5,848 nucleotides of DNA from positions 1 through 5,848 of the forward strand of contig CAKTSA010000061.1 of NCBI GenBank assembly GCA_934597585.1. Direction: 5' to 3'. The first letter of the stretch is position 1, and each line of letters starts with the position of its first letter. Made by a program: the position numbers and the translations under genes. Below, one piece after another: positions 4,749 through 5,848 of this stretch. This stretch comes from an uncultured Oscillospiraceae bacterium. Lineage in GTDB: Bacteria > Bacillota > Clostridia > Oscillospirales > Oscillospiraceae. The notes under the pieces are model-generated. The model was not told the origin of the DNA and ran no database searches. It saw only the letters and a program-made list of their open reading frames with translations.

Positions 4749-5848
4749 ATGGATTTCACGCTGTCCAAAGAGCACGAGATGCTCCGCAAGATGTACCGCG
4801 AATTCGCGCAGAATGAGGTAAAGCCTCTGGCGCAGGAGATCGACGAAGAAGAGCGCTTCCCCAGCGAGACCATCCCCAAGCTGGCGAAGCTGGGTCTGCT
4901 GGGTATCCCGTTCCCCAAGAAGTACGGCGGCGCCGGCGGCGACAACCTGGCCTACGCCATGGCTGTTGAAGAGATCGCCAAGACCTGCGGTACCACCTCT
5001 GTTATCGTTTGTGCCCACACGTCCCTGTGCTGCTACCCCATCTACGCCTACGGCACCGAGGAGCAGAAGATGAAGTATCTGCCTGACCTTCTCAGCGGCC
5101 GCAAGCTGGGTGCCTTTGGCCTGACCGAGCCCAATGCCGGTTCCGACGCTTCCGGACAGCAGACCGTCGCTGTGCTGGAGGGCGACCACTACGTTCTCAA
5201 CGGCACCAAGTGCTTTATCACCAACGCTACCGAGGCCGACACCTTCGTGGTGTTCGCCATGACCGACCGCACCAAGGGCAACCACGGCATCTCCGCCTTC
5301 ATCGTGGAGAAGGGCTTCAAGGGCTTCTCCATCGGCAAGCATGAGAAGAAGATGGGTATCCGCGGCAGCGCCACCTCCGACCTGATCTTCGAGGACTGCA
5401 TCGTCCCCAAGGAGAACCTGCTGGGTCAGGAGGGCAAGGGCTTCAAGGTGGCCATGGGTACGCTGGACGGCGGCCGCGTAGGCGTGGCCGCACAGGCTCT
5501 AGGCATCGGCGAGGGCGCCATTGACGAGGCCATCGCCTATACCAAAGAGCGCATGCAGTTCAAGAAGCGTCTGAGCCAGTTCCAGAACACCCAGTTCCAA
5601 CTGGCGGATATGAAGACCCGCGCCGACGCGGCCCAGCTGCTGGTGTACCGCGCCGCCAAGGCCAAGGATGTGGGCGACCCCAACTGCGGTTTCTATTCTT
5701 CCATGGCAAAGCTTTTTGCCGCGGAAATGGCTTCCGATGTGACCCGCCGCGCTGTCCAGCTTTTCGGTGGCTACGGCTACACCCGTGAGTATCCCGTGGA
5801 GCGCATGATGCGCGACGCGAAGATCACCGAGATCTACGAGGGCACTTC
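4749..5848 (+). CDS. Acyl-CoA dehydrogenase, butyryl-CoA-dehydrogenase-like (3' end cut)
   Basis: The gene is open to the window edge after 366 codons; family members are about 380 residues, so only the last few residues are missing. This soluble FAD flavoenzyme introduces a trans-2,3 double bond in an acyl-CoA, or in anaerobes works in reverse on crotonyl-CoA with electron-transfer flavoprotein. The N-terminal helical domain (1-115) begins MDFTLSKEHEMLRKMYREFA. The FAD/substrate signature GAFGLTEPNAGSDASG is at 121-136 and KCFITNA at 154-160 in the beta domain. The C-terminal domain has FGGYGYTREYPVERMMRDAKITEIYEGT (339-366), where E364 is the expected catalytic base, as in short-chain enzymes. 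The usual QFG of the RxQFG segment reads QFKK (270-273). AGGAG at 4736-4740 fixes the start. Short-chain specificity is inferred; no etf gene is in view. Confidence 0.93.
   Translation, partial: MDFTLSKEHEMLRKMYREFAQNEVKPLAQEIDEEERFPSETIPKLAKLGLLGIPFPKKYGGAGGDNLAYAMAVEEIAKTCGTTSVIVCAHTSLCCYPIYAYGTEEQKMKYLPDLLSGRKLGAFGLTEPNAGSDASGQQTVAVLEGDHYVLNGTKCFITNATEADTFVVFAMTDRTKGNHGISAFIVEKGFKGFSIGKHEKKMGIRGSATSDLIFEDCIVPKENLLGQEGKGFKVAMGTLDGGRVGVAAQALGIGEGAIDEAIAYTKERMQFKKRLSQFQNTQFQLADMKTRADAAQLLVYRAAKAKDVGDPNCGFYSSMAKLFAAEMASDVTRRAVQLFGGYGYTREYPVERMMRDAKITEIYEGT

Noticed and set aside
4422..5342. Minus-strand open frame running from the dehydrogenase gene into the intergenic region
   Set aside because: It is antisense to the acyl-CoA dehydrogenase and becomes Phe-rich, AT-driven sequence in the spacer; no start signal or recognisable domain.
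1..5848. CRISPR array, tRNA or rRNA gene, transposase or phage module
   Set aside because: No regularly spaced repeats, no cloverleaf or rRNA-like sequence and no transposase, integrase or phage structural motifs were seen on either strand.

Overview
The window looks like chromosomal DNA from a GC-rich, low-motility-signal-free Clostridia genome, most likely an Oscillospiraceae-type gut anaerobe of the Flavonifractor/Intestinimonas/Lawsonibacter kind. This rests on GC-rich coding regions beside an AT-rich intergenic region, strong AGGAG ribosome binding sites, an ECF transporter S component, a four-cysteine methionyl-tRNA synthetase with a C-terminal tRNA-binding domain, and a butyryl-CoA-dehydrogenase-like enzyme. 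The family-level assignment is inference.

Layout. Bases 1-386 (+ strand) hold an 85-residue winged-helix protein, a strong hairpin just after it, and a possible 19-codon mini-ORF with a very strong Shine-Dalgarno. Bases 409-4357 (- strand) hold four tightly packed genes read in the order IclR-type regulator, ECF S component, uridine-kinase-like P-loop kinase, metG. The gaps are 35 nt, a 4-nt ATGA overlap, and 47 nt, so a single transcript is likely. It would start at a good promoter at 4397-4425 and could end at the hairpin at 266-306, which has its U-tract on this strand. Bases 4358-4748 are an AT-rich 391-bp divergent regulatory region. Bases 4749-5848 (+ strand) hold an acyl-CoA dehydrogenase, cut by the window edge about 15 residues before its expected end.

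How the parts may work together. The S component and the kinase are translationally coupled, which suggests an import-and-phosphorylate (metabolic trapping) pair for a vitamin or nucleoside-like compound; the substrate cannot be read from the sequence. No ECF ATPases or T component are present, so a shared energising module elsewhere is implied. The IclR regulator is divergent from the acyl-CoA dehydrogenase. The two promoters share sequence blocks (a 12-nt direct repeat and a 13-nt inverted repeat) that look like common operators, so IclR probably controls the dehydrogenase and itself. metG is a housekeeping gene that appears to ride at the end of this regulated operon, with no T-box leader in its short upstream gap.

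I do not see a clearly novel defence system, mobile element, CRISPR array or RNA gene. The points most worth following up are the shared operator architecture at 4380-4721 and the S-component/kinase pair.
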